In this document: positions 31,980-42,972 of the stretch, piece by piece | Position numbering within the stretch: position 1 is the first letter of the stretch | How the letters are laid out: each line of letters begins with the position of its first letter | Source: an alpha proteobacterium SCGC AAA536-G10 | GTDB lineage: Bacteria > Pseudomonadota > Alphaproteobacteria > Puniceispirillales > Marisalimonadaceae | Length of the DNA stretch: 64,000 nucleotides | NCBI GenBank assembly: GCA_000384615.1 | Contig: ARQU01000001.1 | Span: forward strand, 62,001-126,000 | Direction of reading: 5' to 3' | Notes under the pieces: model-generated | What the model saw: the letters and a program-made list of their open reading frames with translations, nothing else | The model's database searches: none | Told to the model about the DNA's origin: nothing | Position numbers and translations under genes: made by a program

Positions 31980-34900
31980 TTGTTTAATTTAAAATATGAA
32001 GTAAAAAAAATTAATAATATTAATGGGGTTCGAGATAGTATAATTCCATTTTTAATATCAGCACTTTTAAAAAACGATAATATTTTTTACATTGCAAAGA
32101 ATGATTTTGAACTATCTAATATTCATAGTTTTTTATCACATAATTTTGCAGATATTAATATTTTCAAAATTCCTGCATGGGACTGTCTTCCATATGATAT
32201 TTCATCGCCAAATTTTAGTATTACAAGTGAACGTATAAAATTTTTTTCAGAACTTTGCTTTTTAAAAAAAAATAAAGAAAAAAAAATTTTTTTAACAACT
32301 ATTAACGCTTTAATAACTAAAACTGCTCCAAGAGATTTTTATAAAAAAAATTTTATTTCCTTATCTAATAAAACTGAACATTCTCTAAACACATTAACTA
32401 ATTTTTTAATCAATACTGGATATAAAAGAGTTCAAACTGTACGGGAATTATGTGAATTTAGTTTAAGGGGAAGTATTTTAGACGTTTTTCCAATTGGATA
32501 CCCCAAAGCTTTTAGGATCGACTTCTTTGGTCGAACTATTGAAACAATAAAAGTAATGGATCCTCTCACACAAAGATCTAGCGTTCACGTTGAAAATATT
32601 AATATTTATTCCTCTAATGAATATTTATTGAGTGAAGAAAATATTGAAAATTTTAGAAAAAAATTTAGAAGCTTATACGCTAATCAAAGCTTTAAGAATT
32701 CTATTTACGAAAAAGTTTCATCAGGTATTAGATTTAATGGAATAGAACATTATTTACCATTACTTCATAAAGAACCCTTATGTTCAATTTTTGAATTTTT
32801 GCCAAAAGATCAAGAGATTACTTTTTTATTAACTAAAAATTTTTTTAAATTAATTGCTGAAAGAGAATCAGAAATAAAACATTTCAGTGAAGAAAGAAAA
32901 ACAGAAAATCCTGAATATAATTTGATCTCAATTGAAGATTTATACTTAACTACCGAAGATTTAAAAGATCATTTAAAATCATTCAAAACAATTAACTTAA
33001 ATGAATTTGATCAAATTGAAAACAATGATAATCATGAAATTAATTTGTACTCTAAACCATTAATAATTTCTAATTATATAGATACAGAAGATACTAATAA
33101 AATAAATAATTTTGTTAAATTTTGTATAAAAAAAAGTTTAGATAATAAAAAAATAATTATAATTACTGAAGAAAATTCTAGTATTAACAACCTAATTCAT
33201 TTTTTTGAAGAAGATCTAAATAATAGTAATATCAAATTTGATATTATTGAAATTAAAGACTTAATTTATGATGAACTCATAACTAATTTTAATTTTTCAT
33301 ATTCTCCATATGTAGAAAGTTTTGAAGTTAATAATCATTTAATTATTTTTGATCGTGATATCTTTGGAAAGCCAGAAAAAAAGAAGAAATCATGGAGAAG
33401 AAAAACAGAAAATTTTCTTAAAGACTTAAATACCATTGAAGCTGGTGACTTAATAGCACACATTGACCATGGAATAGGCCTATATGATGGATTGGAAATG
33501 ATTTCTTCCTCTGGTGTAGATCATGATTGCCTGAGGTTAATTTACAGTGGAGGAGATAAGTTATATCTACCAGTTGAAAACATGAATTTGTTGAGCAGGG
33601 TAGGTGATACAAATTTTTCACGAGATCTTGATAAACTTGGTGCCGCTAATTGGCAAAATAGAAAGGCAAATGTCAAAAAGAAAATTAAGGATATGGCTGA
33701 GAAATTAATAAGAGTAGCAGCTCAAAGAGAAATAATATCAACAGAAAAACTATTTGTTACTGAAGATTATAAAAGTTTTTCTAGAAAATTCCCATTTCAG
33801 TTAACTGATGATCAAGAAAGGGCTATCAATGATGTAATTTTAGATTTAGAAACTGGCAAATTAATGGATAGATTGATTTGTGGTGATGTCGGTTTTGGTA
33901 AAACTGAAGTTGCATTAAGAACATCTTTTATTTTAGCAAATTCTGGTTACCAAGTAGCTTTAGTAGCCCCAACTACAATTTTAGTAAAACAACATTATAA
34001 AAGTTTTTCTGAAAGGTTTAAAACAACCTCATTAAACATCTCTTCCTTATCACGAATGACTAGTTTAAAAGATAGAAACAAAATAAAAAATGACCTTAAA
34101 ACTGGTGAAGTTAATATTGTGATTGGAACACATGCTTTACTTTCTAACGACGTAGATTTTAATAATTTAGGATTGCTAATTATAGATGAAGAACAACATT
34201 TTGGAGTCGCGCAAAAAGAGAAAATTAAAGAACTTCAAGGAAATATTCATGTATTGACACTATCAGCAACTCCAATTCCAAGAACACTTCAGTTATCTTT
34301 GTCTGGACTTAAACAACTTAGCTTAATCACCACTCCTCCTGTTAACAGATTATCAATAAGAACCTTCGTCTTAGAGTGGGATAAAGTTGTGCTATTAGAT
34401 GCTTTAAATAGAGAAAAAAATAGAGGTGGACAGACGTTTATTGTCTGCCCTAGAGTTAAAGATATAGATAGCTTGTATGATAGAATAAAAACAATGGTTC
34501 CTGATTTATCAATTAGTGTTGCACATGGGCAAATGAAGATAGATGAATTAGATAAATCAATTAATTTATTTTCAGACGGTATCACAGATATTTTGATATC
34601 TACTAATATCATTGAATCTGGAATTGATATACCTAATGCGAATACAATAATAATCCATAAAGCTGATATGTTTGGCCTCTCTCAATTATATCAACTTAGA
34701 GGTAGAGTTGGTCGTAGTAAAACTCGTGCTTATTCTTATTTTACAATTGATAAAGATAAAATTTTACAAAAAAAATCTCAGCAAAGGCTAGATGTGATAA
34801 AAACACTTGATAATCTTGGAGCAGGTTTTTCCCTAGCAAGTTATGATATGGATATTAGAGGGGCAGGTAATCTACTTGGTGATGAACAATCTGGACAAAT

Positions 34901-35435
34901 CAAAGAGGTAGGGGTTGAGTTGTACCAAGATATGTTAAAAGATGCTGTAAGTTCATTTAAAGAGGGTGGTAAATCCATTGAAGAAACTTGGTCTCCTTCT
35001 ATATCTCTAGGGCTGCCAGTTCTTATTCCAGAAACATACGTTTATGACCTTTCTACCAGAATGTCTCTTTATAGGAAGGCAGGTGAGCTTTTAAACACAA
35101 AGGATATAGATAATTTTACTGAAGAGCTTTTTGATAGATTTGGACCTCCACCTATAGAAGTTAATAATTTATTAGCTACTTTGATGATAAAAAATAAATG
35201 CCTTAAAAATAAAATAAAAATTATAGATGCCGGGCCCAAAGGTGTTTTAATTGGTTTTAAAAATAATTATTTCAAAGATACGGATAAACTGTTTAAATGG
35301 ATAAATGACCAATCTGGTTTGATAAAAATTAGACCTGATCAAAAACTTTTTATTCAAAAAAATCTAAAAACACGGGATGATAAAATAAATATAGTTATAA
35401 ATATTATAAGTCAGTTAGAATTGTTAAGTGTTTAG
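31980..35435 (+). CDS. mfd: Transcription-repair coupling factor Mfd
   Basis: [41 protein letters not shown]; long CarD-like N-terminal half; TTG start. Confidence 0.97.
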   Translation: MFNLKYEVKKINNINGVRDSIIPFLISALLKNDNIFYIAKNDFELSNIHSFLSHNFADINIFKIPAWDCLPYDISSPNFSITSERIKFFSELCFLKKNKEKKIFLTTINALITKTAPRDFYKKNFISLSNKTEHSLNTLTNFLINTGYKRVQTVRELCEFSLRGSILDVFPIGYPKAFRIDFFGRTIETIKVMDPLTQRSSVHVENINIYSSNEYLLSEENIENFRKKFRSLYANQSFKNSIYEKVSSGIRFNGIEHYLPLLHKEPLCSIFEFLPKDQEITFLLTKNFFKLIAERESEIKHFSEERKTENPEYNLISIEDLYLTTEDLKDHLKSFKTINLNEFDQIENNDNHEINLYSKPLIISNYIDTEDTNKINNFVKFCIKKSLDNKKIIIITEENSSINNLIHFFEEDLNNSNIKFDIIEIKDLIYDELITNFNFSYSPYVESFEVNNHLIIFDRDIFGKPEKKKKSWRRKTENFLKDLNTIEAGDLIAHIDHGIGLYDGLEMISSSGVDHDCLRLIYSGGDKLYLPVENMNLLSRVGDTNFSRDLDKLGAANWQNRKANVKKKIKDMAEKLIRVAAQREIISTEKLFVTEDYKSFSRKFPFQLTDDQERAINDVILDLETGKLMDRLICGDVGFGKTEVALRTSFILANSGYQVALVAPTTILVKQHYKSFSERFKTTSLNISSLSRMTSLKDRNKIKNDLKTGEVNIVIGTHALLSNDVDFNNLGLLIIDEEQHFGVAQKEKIKELQGNIHVLTLSATPIPRTLQLSLSGLKQLSLITTPPVNRLSIRTFVLEWDKVVLLDALNREKNRGGQTFIVCPRVKDIDSLYDRIKTMVPDLSISVAHGQMKIDELDKSINLFSDGITDILISTNIIESGIDIPNANTIIIHKADMFGLSQLYQLRGRVGRSKTRAYSYFTIDKDKILQKKSQQRLDVIKTLDNLGAGFSLASYDMDIRGAGNLLGDEQSGQIKEVGVELYQDMLKDAVSSFKEGGKSIEETWSPSISLGLPVLIPETYVYDLSTRMSLYRKAGELLNTKDIDNFTEELFDRFGPPPIEVNNLLATLMIKNKCLKNKIKIIDAGPKGVLIGFKNNYFKDTDKLFKWINDQSGLIKIRPDQKLFIQKNLKTRDDKINIVINIISQLELLSV

Positions 35436-35436
35436 T

Positions 35437-35721
35437 CTATATTCGACAATCAAACGTACCTTTAGCTGTGTCATCAGCATAAGTTTTTATTTTGATTAAA
35501 ACTACTCTTTTATGATTTTTACAAATATTTTTAATTTTATCTTTTATATTTGAAGGAATTTTAGTTATAGAATTTTTTTCAATTTTCCATTTAAGTTCAA
35601 ATGGTTTTTCTTGATAGGTTATAGGAGGTAATACTATATTTTCTTTTTTTGAGATTTTAGTATGTTGATTGCAGTTTGATAAAAATAATAATAAGCACAC
35701 AATTATTAGAACTTTATACAT
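35437..35721 (-). CDS. Small hypothetical lipoprotein
   Basis: Signal peptide with lipobox-like LLFLSNC; conserved function not recognised. Confidence 0.55.
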   Translation of the reverse strand: MYKVLIIVCLLLFLSNCNQHTKISKKENIVLPPITYQEKPFELKWKIEKNSITKIPSNIKDKIKNICKNHKRVVLIKIKTYADDTAKGTFDCRI

Positions 35722-35807
35722 TTTAAAACTCTCCTATTTATCTTAATGTATTAAAATAATTTAACATTTTATTTTTTAAATATTTGTTTTAAATAGTGGA
35801 AAAGAAT

Positions 35808-36248
35808 TCACCAAGTTCCAACGTTTTTCATACTTGACCATGGCTCTTTTATTTCAAGATTTTCACCTTGTTGAAGTAATTCAATAGAAATATTATCAGG
35901 TGATTTAACAAAAGCCATTCTTCCTTCTCTTGGAGGTCTATTAATTGTTACGCCTGTATCTATTAATTTTTGACAAGTATCATAAATATTTTTCACTGAA
36001 AGCGCTAGATGACCAAAATTTCTTCCAGTATCATATTTTTCTGGCTCCCAATTGTATGTTAGTTCGATTTCTGGGGAACGATTTTCTTTTGCATTTTTTT
36101 CATCTTCTGGAGCTGCAAGAAAAATTAGTGTGAATTTACCTTCTGGAACATCCTTTCTTCTTATTTCAACTAAGCCAAGTTTGTTGCAAAAAAAATCTAA
36201 CGATTCTTCTATATTAGTAACTCTAATCATTGTATGTAAAAATTTCAT
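35808..36248 (-). CDS. gloA: Lactoylglutathione lyase (glyoxalase I family)
   Basis: [20 protein letters not shown]...[13 protein letters not shown]. Confidence 0.88.
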   Translation of the reverse strand: MKFLHTMIRVTNIEESLDFFCNKLGLVEIRRKDVPEGKFTLIFLAAPEDEKNAKENRSPEIELTYNWEPEKYDTGRNFGHLALSVKNIYDTCQKLIDTGVTINRPPREGRMAFVKSPDNISIELLQQGENLEIKEPWSSMKNVGTW

Positions 36249-36325
36249 TTTAAATCCAAATTGTTAAACAAATATATTATATAGATAATATAAATTTATT
36301 AATTATACTACTGTCTTTATAAATA

Positions 36326-37477
36326 GTGTTAGAGATTTTTATGAATTTAGACAAATATGAAGTTGGATTTGATATACCAGCAAGCATCGGTATGGAACTT
36401 AAAGATATACAAACTCCTTCATTAATTATAGATTTCAAAGTTTTTCAAAGTAATATTTTGAAGATGAAAAATTTTATTCTTGAAAATAATGTTAAGCTTA
36501 GACCTCATGCTAAAATGCATAAATCAATTAATGTTGCAAATTATCAAATTAACCATGGTGGCGCACACGGGATTTGTTGTCAAAAAGTTAGTGAAGCAGA
36601 AATATTTGTTAGAGGCGGTATTCAAGATATTTTAATAACCAACCAGGTTACAGACTTCAATAAGATCGATAGGTTAACTAAAATGGCTTCAAAAGCGACG
36701 AGGTTAAGTTGTTGTGTTGATGATGCAGAAAACATTATAAATATTCAAAAATCTGCAAAAAAAAATAACGCTCAAATTGATATATTTATAGAATATGATT
36801 GTGGGGCAAACCGCTGTGGTGTAAATACATTTGATAAGATTAATGACCTTATAAAATTACTTAATAAAATGAAAAATTTAAATTTTTTAGGATTTCAAGC
36901 TTATAACGGTTCAATTCAACATGTTAAAGATTTTTATTTGAGAAAAAAACTAGTAAAACAAACTAGTAAAAAAATTAAAGACTTGAAATCAACTTTTAAA
37001 CAATATTCTCCATTTGTTACTGGCGTTGGAACAGGATGTTTTGATTTAGAAGTTAGTGAAAATGTCTATGATGAAATACAAGTTGGCTCATACGCTTTCA
37101 TGGATGCTCACTACTCATCTCTAAAACATAATTATGAAATAAATAATACCAATAATTTTGAAAATTCATTATTTGTATTATCAGGCGTAATGTCTAATGC
37201 ATTAGAAAATCATGCCATTGTAGATGCTGGTCTAAAATCGATGTCTGTAGATAGTGGTTTGCCTATAGTAGTTAATAATGGAATAGATTATCTAAAATGT
37301 TCTGATGAACATGGTTTATTGTCCGATCCTGATAATTCGCTCAAAATAAATGATAAGGTTTTTTTAATCCCTGGACATTGTGACCCGACATGTAATCTTC
37401 ATAATTGGTATGTTGTGATCGATAATAAAAAAGTTATAGATATATGGCCAGTATCAGCACGTGGGTATAGTTTTTAG
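36326..37477 (+). CDS. D-threonine aldolase / DSD1-like PLP enzyme (alanine racemase N-terminal fold)
   Basis: TPSLIIDFKVFQSNILKMKNF..LRPHAKMHKS; C-terminal metal-site-like PGHCDPTCNLHNWYVV. Confidence 0.86.
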   Translation: MLEIFMNLDKYEVGFDIPASIGMELKDIQTPSLIIDFKVFQSNILKMKNFILENNVKLRPHAKMHKSINVANYQINHGGAHGICCQKVSEAEIFVRGGIQDILITNQVTDFNKIDRLTKMASKATRLSCCVDDAENIINIQKSAKKNNAQIDIFIEYDCGANRCGVNTFDKINDLIKLLNKMKNLNFLGFQAYNGSIQHVKDFYLRKKLVKQTSKKIKDLKSTFKQYSPFVTGVGTGCFDLEVSENVYDEIQVGSYAFMDAHYSSLKHNYEINNTNNFENSLFVLSGVMSNALENHAIVDAGLKSMSVDSGLPIVVNNGIDYLKCSDEHGLLSDPDNSLKINDKVFLIPGHCDPTCNLHNWYVVIDNKKVIDIWPVSARGYSF

Positions 37478-37718
37478 TGAAAAAATTTTTAAAATTTAAC
37501 AAATTATTGGTGATTGGGATGTTCTACTAACTGGTATATATTGATATAAGATTAAGTATAATTTTTTAGCTGATTTATTAATATTTTTAATATAAGATAA
37601 AACTTCAGACATAAAAATATTTTTCAATTTTATAATTTTTATGAATAGAAAATGTTTAAAATAATTTATAATTTATTGGGTAAAATTATAAGTTTTTGCT
37701 ATAAAATTAAATTATTTT

Positions 37719-38141
37719 TTGAAATGCTTAAAGGTAAAAATTATGAACTTTTCAGATATTGAACTTCCATCAAACCGAAAGTTTGGAATCTTCTTCACAA
37801 CCGTTTTTGGGATAGTAGCTGCATATTTGTATTACATCAATACACCTGAATGGTCATACATCATTGGTTGTATTAGTTTAGTTTTTTTAATTGTTACTAT
37901 TATTAAGGTAGATGCACTACTTCCTTTAAACAAATTGTGGATGAGATTTGGACTTCTTCTAGGAATGATTGTGAGTCCAATGGTTCTTGGAATAATCTTC
38001 TTTGGGATGTTTACACCTGTAGCAATTTTAATGCGTTTATTCGGACGTGATGAATTGCACTTAAGGATGAAGAACGAAACAACATATTGGATCAGTCGCA
38101 AAAATACAAAGGAAAGTAACTCATTCGAAAACCAATTCTAA
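37719..38141 (+). CDS. SxtJ-family membrane protein (start likely at 37743)
   Basis: LPLNKLWMRFGLLLGMIVSPMVLGIIFFGMFTPVAILMRLFGRDELHLR resembles the SxtJ family; directly upstream of a DUF5989-like ORF and a carbamoyltransferase. Confidence 0.8.
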   Translation: MKCLKVKIMNFSDIELPSNRKFGIFFTTVFGIVAAYLYYINTPEWSYIIGCISLVFLIVTIIKVDALLPLNKLWMRFGLLLGMIVSPMVLGIIFFGMFTPVAILMRLFGRDELHLRMKNETTYWISRKNTKESNSFENQF

Positions 38142-38155
38142 TATAGGGACACGTT

Positions 38156-38305
38156 ATGGATTTTCTCAAAGAACTATGGATATTTCTTCGATCACGAAAA
38201 AAGTTATGGCTTGCTCCTATTATCGTTGTGATGTTGATACTTGGTGGTTTATTGATACTTGCACAAGGTTCTGTTGTAGCACCATTCATATACACACTCT
38301 TTTAG
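38156..38305 (+). CDS. DUF5989-type small membrane protein (49 aa, not in supplied ORF track)
   Basis: ATG at 38156 gives MDFLKELWIFLRSRKKLWLAPIIVVMLILGGLLILAQGSVVAPFIYTLF*; lies between the SxtJ-like gene and the carbamoyltransferase. Confidence 0.85.
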   Translation: MDFLKELWIFLRSRKKLWLAPIIVVMLILGGLLILAQGSVVAPFIYTLF

Positions 38306-38314
38306 GACTTAGGC

Positions 38315-40153
38315 ATGTATATACTTGGCATATCAGCTTTTTATCATGATAGTGCAGCATGTTTACTTAAAGATGGTGAAATCGTTGCAGCAGCTCAAGA
38401 AGAACGCTTTACACGAAAAAAACATGATCCTAGTTTTCCACGTCATGCAATTAAATATTGCTTGAAAGAGGCGAATATATCTGCGTGTCAATTTGATAAT
38501 ATAGTTTTTTACGAAAAGCCTTTTTTAAAGTTTGAAAGGTTGCTTGAAACATATCTTGCATTTGCACCGAAGGGTTTTATTAGCTTTGCTAAAGCGATGC
38601 CCTTATGGATTAAAGATAAACTCTTTCAGAAATCAACTCTTATTAAAGAACTTAAATCAACACTAGGCGAAGATGTTAATTGGGAAGAGCGCTTATTATT
38701 TTCTGAACATCATTTGTCTCATGCAGCAAGCGCTTATTATCCATCACCTTTTGATAGCGCTGCAGTCCTCACATTAGATGGTGTTGGTGAGTGGACAACA
38801 ACATCTGTTGCTATTGGTAAAGGATGTGATTTAAAAGTTATTAAAGAAATTCACTTTCCTCATTCACTTGGGCTACTTTACTCTGCTTTCACTTCCTATA
38901 CTGGTTTCAAAGTTAATTCTGGCGAATATAAAGTCATGGGTTTAGCTCCATATGGACAACCACGTTATGTAGATTTGATAAGAGAAAAGCTTATTGCAGT
39001 TGCAGAGGATGGTAGCTTTCAGTTGGATATGAGTTTCTTCAATTATGCGACCGGTTTAACAATGACAAATAAGAAGTTTGATGCATTATTTGGGGGACCA
39101 CCACGCAAAACAGAAACAGAACTTACTCAGCGTGAGATGGATTTGGCTGCCTCAGTACAAAAAGTAACAGAAGATATTATTGTTGATTTAGCAAGAGACA
39201 TAGCTAAGCAAACTGGAGAACGGAACCTCTGTTTAGCTGGTGGTGTGGCATTAAACTGTGTTGCGAATGGCATTCTGTTACGTGAAAATATCTTTGATAA
39301 CATATGGATCCAACCTGCTGCTGGCGATGCTGGTGGGGCTCTTGGTGCAGCACTATCAACTTGGCATCTTCATTATAATAACGAGCGAACTAGATTTAAA
39401 GAATGTGATTCCATGAAGGGTACATATCTCGGTCCACAGTTCAGTAATGTAGAAATTGAAACTGAGTTAAAAGCATGTGGAGCGGTATATGTAAAGTGCT
39501 CAGAAAGAAATCTCATAGAAACTGTTGCTGCAGCATTGGCTGATAAAAAAGCTGTTGGATGGATGCAAGGTCGCATGGAGTTTGGTCCACGGGCATTAGG
39601 TGGAAGAAGCATAATCGCTGATCCCCGTTCGCCAACCATGCAGAAGCAACTTAATCTAAAAGTGAAATACCGTGAAAGTTTCCGTCCCTTTGCTCCAAGT
39701 GTATTAAGGGAAGATGTAAGTCAGTGGTTTGAGCATGATACTGACAGTCCCTACATGCTTCTTGTATCTAATGTTAAAAAAAACAAACGTCGTTCCATGA
39801 CGGAAAAAGAAAAGAGTCTATTTGGTATTGATAAACTTAACGTTCCACGATCTTCTGTACCTGCGATTACTCACGTAGATTATTCAGCACGTATACAGAC
39901 GGTTCATGAGGAAACTAACCCTCGTTACCATGCTGTTATATCTCAGTTTAAAAAATTGACTGGATGTCCGCTTGTAGTAAACACATCATTTAACGTACGT
40001 GGGGAGCCTATTATATGTACACCTACTGATGCGTTTAAGTGTTTCATGGGAACTGAAATGGATATTTTAACTGTAGGAAACTTTATTCTATACAAAGATC
40101 AACAAGACGCATCACTTAAAGAAAATTATGAGAAACGATATGAATTGGATTAA
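38315..40153 (+). CDS. Carbamoyltransferase (NodU/CmcH/SxtI-like)
   Basis: MYILGISAFYHDSAACLLKDGEIVAAAQEERFTRKKHDPSFP, FSEHHLSHAASAYYPSPF, GRMEFGPRALGGRSI. Confidence 0.95.
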   Translation: MYILGISAFYHDSAACLLKDGEIVAAAQEERFTRKKHDPSFPRHAIKYCLKEANISACQFDNIVFYEKPFLKFERLLETYLAFAPKGFISFAKAMPLWIKDKLFQKSTLIKELKSTLGEDVNWEERLLFSEHHLSHAASAYYPSPFDSAAVLTLDGVGEWTTTSVAIGKGCDLKVIKEIHFPHSLGLLYSAFTSYTGFKVNSGEYKVMGLAPYGQPRYVDLIREKLIAVAEDGSFQLDMSFFNYATGLTMTNKKFDALFGGPPRKTETELTQREMDLAASVQKVTEDIIVDLARDIAKQTGERNLCLAGGVALNCVANGILLRENIFDNIWIQPAAGDAGGALGAALSTWHLHYNNERTRFKECDSMKGTYLGPQFSNVEIETELKACGAVYVKCSERNLIETVAAALADKKAVGWMQGRMEFGPRALGGRSIIADPRSPTMQKQLNLKVKYRESFRPFAPSVLREDVSQWFEHDTDSPYMLLVSNVKKNKRRSMTEKEKSLFGIDKLNVPRSSVPAITHVDYSARIQTVHEETNPRYHAVISQFKKLTGCPLVVNTSFNVRGEPIICTPTDAFKCFMGTEMDILTVGNFILYKDQQDASLKENYEKRYELD

Positions 40154-41231
40154 AAAAAATTTTAATTCTTTACTCGTGGTCATTCTAAGTAGCCTTTTGG
40201 GTGTGGTTTTACTTGAAATCAGTTTAAGAATAGCAAATTTTGATGACCCATGGATTAAAACTCGAGAAGCTAATATTTTAAGAGATATTGAATTCACAAT
40301 AGACATTAGCAATGTGTACCAACATGATTCAACAAGTGCAGATTATGTAAGAAACAAATATGGTTTACGTGACACTTGTGATAGTACAAGCGATATCGAT
40401 ATTCTGACTATTGGTGGAAGTACAACAGATCAAAGATGGGTGCCTTCGAGCTTTACATACCAGTCAATCCTTGAAGAGCGACTGACTGCTCAGAAAATTG
40501 ATTTTGGGTGTGTGTCGAACGCTGGTGTTGATGGGCATAGCACATGGGGTCATATTTTTTCTTTTGAGAATTGGTTTCCTCTCATACCAGAACTTAAACC
40601 GAAATTCATTGTGTTGTATGTCGGTATCAACGATGCAAATTTTCAAAGAACTAATAGCCCAAGCTCAGGATTTGATAACAATAATCGAGCGGGAATTAAG
40701 GAGTTACTTAGGCGTCTTGAAATAGTCAGAGGATTACTTCCGATTTATCGGCTCCTACGTCAATCATATGAGAACGCATCAGCAGCTTATGCTGGACATA
40801 CTGCAACTCTGTATGATTTTAGTGATTACAACGTTAATGTGATGAATGAGAAAACTCCTCTGCTTGCTAAACAAAATGCTGAGGCTTTTGAGTCAAGAAT
40901 GCTTATTCTGTTAGAAAAAATAATGGCATTGAACGCAATTCCAATATGTGTAACTCAGCCACATAGATTTATTCTAGAGAAGAATGGACAATTTTATGGC
41001 TTACCAAATATTCTTGGTGAAGGGTTTAGTGGATTAGATTTTGACTATTCAATTAGTCAGTTAAATGAGGTCATGTTTAAATTGTGCGGAGAAAACACGC
41101 TTGACTTGTATAATTATACGTTCTCTGACTCTCATTTTTATGACGGTGTTCATACTACTGCACAAGGTTCAAAAGTAATTGGTGAAAGATTGGCAGACTT
41201 TATACTTACAAGGTTCTTTCTAGATAAATAA
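40128..41231 (+). CDS. SGNH/GDSL-type hydrolase-like protein with N-terminal TM
   Basis: DILTIGGSTTDQRWV, LYVGINDANF, FYDGVHTTAQGSKVIGERL; overlaps the end of the carbamoyltransferase ORF. Confidence 0.85.
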   Translation: MRNDMNWIKKNFNSLLVVILSSLLGVVLLEISLRIANFDDPWIKTREANILRDIEFTIDISNVYQHDSTSADYVRNKYGLRDTCDSTSDIDILTIGGSTTDQRWVPSSFTYQSILEERLTAQKIDFGCVSNAGVDGHSTWGHIFSFENWFPLIPELKPKFIVLYVGINDANFQRTNSPSSGFDNNNRAGIKELLRRLEIVRGLLPIYRLLRQSYENASAAYAGHTATLYDFSDYNVNVMNEKTPLLAKQNAEAFESRMLILLEKIMALNAIPICVTQPHRFILEKNGQFYGLPNILGEGFSGLDFDYSISQLNEVMFKLCGENTLDLYNYTFSDSHFYDGVHTTAQGSKVIGERLADFILTRFFLDK

Positions 41232-41244
41232 TCTTGGCTACACC

Positions 41245-41637
41245 TTGCTTCATTTCCTTCACTCTCATCAACTTTACTGGCTATATATGTTAATAAGCGT
41301 TGCTATTTCAATAGGTGCTAAGGCCTACCAAAGAGGAACGTTCAACATTCCCGTCTCATATAAAAATGCTACCGAGCAGTGGTTTAAGGATTCAGATCCC
41401 GTGCGTGAATGGTATGCCGAAGGCGAAATCGGACGTCACGTTGATCACAAGCCTAAGCTTCTCAAAGAGCTCTACAAAAATTTCTGCGACGATATACGTG
41501 AATTTGAAGATGCTAGCTATTTACCAGGTAAACAGCGTTTTATAGCACAAATCAGAGCCCTAGTTGAAAAAGACCTCGATTGGAGGATCGAACGGCACAG
41601 TAGAGGTATAATGATTTGCAGGAACACTCTAGTGTAG
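41245..41637 (+). pseudogene. C-terminal remnant of a phage/plasmid-type (D5/P4-like) primase
   Basis: GAKAYQRGTFNIPVSYKNATEQWFKDSDPVREWYAEGEIG resembles the C-terminal linker of phage DNA primases; no helicase/ATPase part upstream. Confidence 0.55.
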
Positions 41638-41828
41638 CTAGTGAACGAAAAAAGTTAAGCTTTCTTCTTTAAATTATTAATTAATTATAAAATATAAATC
41701 TAAAATAATTTGTCATGTTTTTTTATACACTTCGTTCACTACCTATCATATATTTATACAGAGGCTACAGTCTTTGAACAATAAAAACTGCCAATACAGC
41801 ACACTGTTAAACCCACGATCTGTGCCCC

Positions 41829-41847
41829 CTTACGTAGGCTCTTACGT
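41829..41847 (+). repeat. CTTACGT direct doublet, period 12
   Basis: CTTACGTaggctCTTACGT read directly. Confidence 0.6.
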
Positions 41848-41898
41848 CATCTATTTATTTAGCCTACTCGTTTTGCCAGACAGATAAGGTTTAACTGT

Positions 41899-42204
41899 TT
41901 AAATAAGCCCATCATCGCGCATGCGAGCTTCTACTGCGCGAAGATCTGCCCATATCTGCTTTCGGGTTTTAGTGAAAGCCTTAGACCGACGACCGTGCTT
42001 CCAATGCGCAGCCGCTATTCGCACTTTGCCATCTGGTGTTTTAGGGCCGGTAGATAGGCCAACATGTAATCGGCAGCGGCTCTTGCCCCTAAGTGGAGGT
42101 TTCTGGCAGGAAGTACCTTTGCGCGTACGTGCCTCGCATCTTGGTCCAGGATAATTGGGTCCAAAACGCCAAGGTTTACCTTTTAAGAGGTTGCTTTTTG
42201 TCAT
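41899..42204 (-). CDS. HGGxSTGP-motif small protein (phage/mobile-element-associated family)
   Basis: PRCEARTRKGTSCQKPPLRGKSRCRLHVGLSTGPKTPDGKVRIAAAHWKHGRRSKA; the 60 bp at 42001-42060 is 34/60 G+C by hand count, versus 5/60 at 42541-42600. Confidence 0.8.
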   Translation of the reverse strand: MTKSNLLKGKPWRFGPNYPGPRCEARTRKGTSCQKPPLRGKSRCRLHVGLSTGPKTPDGKVRIAAAHWKHGRRSKAFTKTRKQIWADLRAVEARMRDDGLI

Positions 42205-42610
42205 CTTGTTTATCTAACCTGTAATAAGGTTGTATATTACCATTAGTAGAAACGTCTTAATAGTGAGATTTTACTTATTTTAAGATGATTGTTATCGGTA
42301 GTTAGCAAGATATAGTGTTAAAAAAAAACTGTCTATGGACAGTGGACTATGAACAATCCCTTCATTATCCTTGACCCATGGTCCTTGGATGATTTTACTT
42401 TTATCATGGTTTAAAGAATCAAAGATAAAGGAACTGACTTTGATTTTAAGACCTACAAAATAAATTATTAATACGATTTAATATATTTTATTATATGAGG
42501 ATAAGTTTAAATTTATTAATAATTATCAATAGTTTAATCAATTAATTTAATTTTATTAAATAATAAAATCCGATTGTAATAAATTTTTAATATAAATGTT
42601 TTAATAAATA

Positions 42611-42832
42611 TTGTTAATAAAATCTAACATTAAAATTTATATGAATACTAATTTAGATACAAAAAAATTATTTAATACTCCTGTAGGAATATATATAATA
42701 AAAAAAATGGCTTCTTCAGTATGTTGGTCATATGATCATATGTTAAATGAAATAAAAACTAATCCTGCAATGCTTTATGAATATAAAAAAAATATTCATA
42801 ATTATGAACAACATTCTAATACAGAATTATAA
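42611..42832 (+). CDS. Hypothetical small protein (start possibly 42641)
   Basis: 73-aa ORF in an accessory AT-rich region; no family recognised. Confidence 0.35.
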   Translation: MLIKSNIKIYMNTNLDTKKLFNTPVGIYIIKKMASSVCWSYDHMLNEIKTNPAMLYEYKKNIHNYEQHSNTEL

Positions 42833-42972
42833 TTTCATACCAAGCAACTTCATAGATATTAAATAAGATTTTCGTAGACACTTATAGGAAACTTAAACTT
42901 TGCACAATTTAACCATATTCAACAATTGACAGATTACCTTCTTAAAGAATGCTGTGTAAATGAGAGAAAATA

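Noticed and set aside
36052-36267. Plus-strand ORFs opposite gloA
   Set aside because: Antisense to the glyoxalase frame, no recognised family.
41921-42154. 77-aa plus-strand ORF opposite the HGGxSTGP gene
   Set aside because: Only open because the region is GC-rich; the minus-strand frame has the recognisable motif.
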